5,635 bases of DNA from Candidatus Nesterenkonia stercoripullorum. GTDB lineage: Bacteria > Actinomycetota > Actinomycetes > Actinomycetales > Micrococcaceae. Shown here one piece after another: positions 5,155 to 5,635 of the stretch. The stretch covers positions 1 to 5,635 of the forward strand of contig DXGD01000377.1 in the NCBI GenBank assembly GCA_019114115.1, given 5' to 3'. A model generated the notes under the pieces. That model did no database searches and had not been told where the DNA came from. It worked only from the letters and a program-made list of their open reading frames with translations. How positions within the stretch are numbered: the stretch's first letter is position 1; the number at the start of each line of letters is the position of its first letter. The position numbers and the translations under genes are program-made.

Positions 5155-5571
5155 ATGAAGATTGGCGAGGTCGCCCGCCGGGCAGGTGTCAGCACCAGAG
5201 CTCTGCGGTACTACGAAGAACAGGGCCTGCTCGCCTCTGAACGCACGCTCAGCGGACAGCGCACCTACCCTGAGTCTGCCGTCGAGCGCGTCCGGCTCAT
5301 CCAGCAGCTGTATACCGCTGGCTTGCCGAGCCGCGCCATCGCGCAGCTGATGCCCAGCATCGACGCCGGCGAAGCCGACCCCGAAGTCTTCGAGCTGATG
5401 GCATCCGAGCGCCGCCGCATCACCGCCGCCATGGACGACCTCGCTGCTGCCCGCAACGCTCTGGACCGGATGATCGACATCTCGAACAACCCGACTCCTG
5501 AGCACTGCCCGGCACTCCGCGAACCAGCGTGGATGCCATACGATCACAGCGGTTCGCCTGCTACGGCCTAA
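5155..5571 (+). CDS. MerR-family transcriptional regulator
   Basis: A 138-residue regulator of usual length. The N-terminal winged HTH is textbook: MKIGEVARRAGVSTRALRYY (1-20), EEQGLLASER (21-30), then the wing with SGQRTY (33-38) and VERVRLIQQLYTAGLPSRAI (43-62). Residues about 77-110 form a long charged helix (MASERRRITAAMDDLAAARN at 82-101), the antiparallel coiled coil through which MerR proteins dimerise. The short tail has one cysteine (Cys118, PEHCPALREP) and lacks the paired cysteines of the metal sensors MerR, CueR and ZntR or the cluster of SoxR. A metal or 2Fe-2S sensor is therefore unlikely, and a small-molecule or electrophile sensor is more plausible (inference). It is divergent from the SDR gene and the operator lies between them, so it probably regulates the SDR and itself. 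No downstream gene or clear terminator is visible in the last 64 bp of the window. Confidence 0.95.
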   Translation: MKIGEVARRAGVSTRALRYYEEQGLLASERTLSGQRTYPESAVERVRLIQQLYTAGLPSRAIAQLMPSIDAGEADPEVFELMASERRRITAAMDDLAAARNALDRMIDISNNPTPEHCPALREPAWMPYDHSGSPATA

Positions 5572-5635
5572 GCAACCAGCACCGTCGCCCCAGGGGAACG
5601 CACACACGCACTCACGTACTGCTCACCTCAGGACT

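Noticed and set aside
5572..5635. Possible terminator after the divergent MerR gene
   Set aside because: Only a CCCC-A-GGGG match with no usable loop and no T run; nothing else supportable in the last 64 bp.

Overview
The window looks like a piece of an actinobacterial (Actinomycetota) chromosome. The DNA is GC-rich, codons mostly end in G or C, genes are tightly packed, ribosome binding sites are purine-rich (GGAG type), and the protein families are ones common in that phylum. The genus cannot be resolved from the sequence alone. No rRNA, tRNA, transposase, CRISPR array or phage gene is visible.

Layout from right to left, following the dominant (minus) direction. (1) At 5155-5571 (+) is a short MerR-family regulator, divergent from a short-chain dehydrogenase/reductase (SDR) at 4294-5019 (-). 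The 135 bp between them hold a MerR-style promoter: a -35 and a -10 on the minus strand separated by an overlong 20-bp spacer filled by a near-perfect dyad. (2) At 3364-4123 (-) is a second, larger MerR-family regulator. It is interrupted by a one-base frameshift in a run of six G (coding strand). Removing one G restores a continuous 252-residue protein. (3) Immediately downstream is a second MerR-style promoter (-35, a 17-bp perfect palindrome in a 19-bp spacer, -10). It reads into three co-directional genes: a GPP34/GOLPH3-domain protein (2451-3191), a DUF418/YeiB-type membrane protein (1156-2388) and a CPBP-family putative intramembrane metalloprotease (32-1078). The gaps of 62 and 77 bp and the absence of a convincing internal promoter suggest one operon.

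Working model (inference): the window holds two regulator/target modules of the same design. In one, a small MerR protein controls an SDR oxidoreductase, presumably for a toxic or redox-active small molecule. In the other, a larger MerR protein controls a membrane-associated trio consisting of a peripheral lipid-binding-like protein, a polytopic membrane protein and an intramembrane protease, which suggests an envelope or membrane function. The trio's promoter is followed by an unusually long leader with a 12-bp perfect long-range inverted repeat, and a strong hairpin sits between the first two genes. If the frameshift is real rather than a sequencing error, the regulator of the trio is broken or phase-variable.
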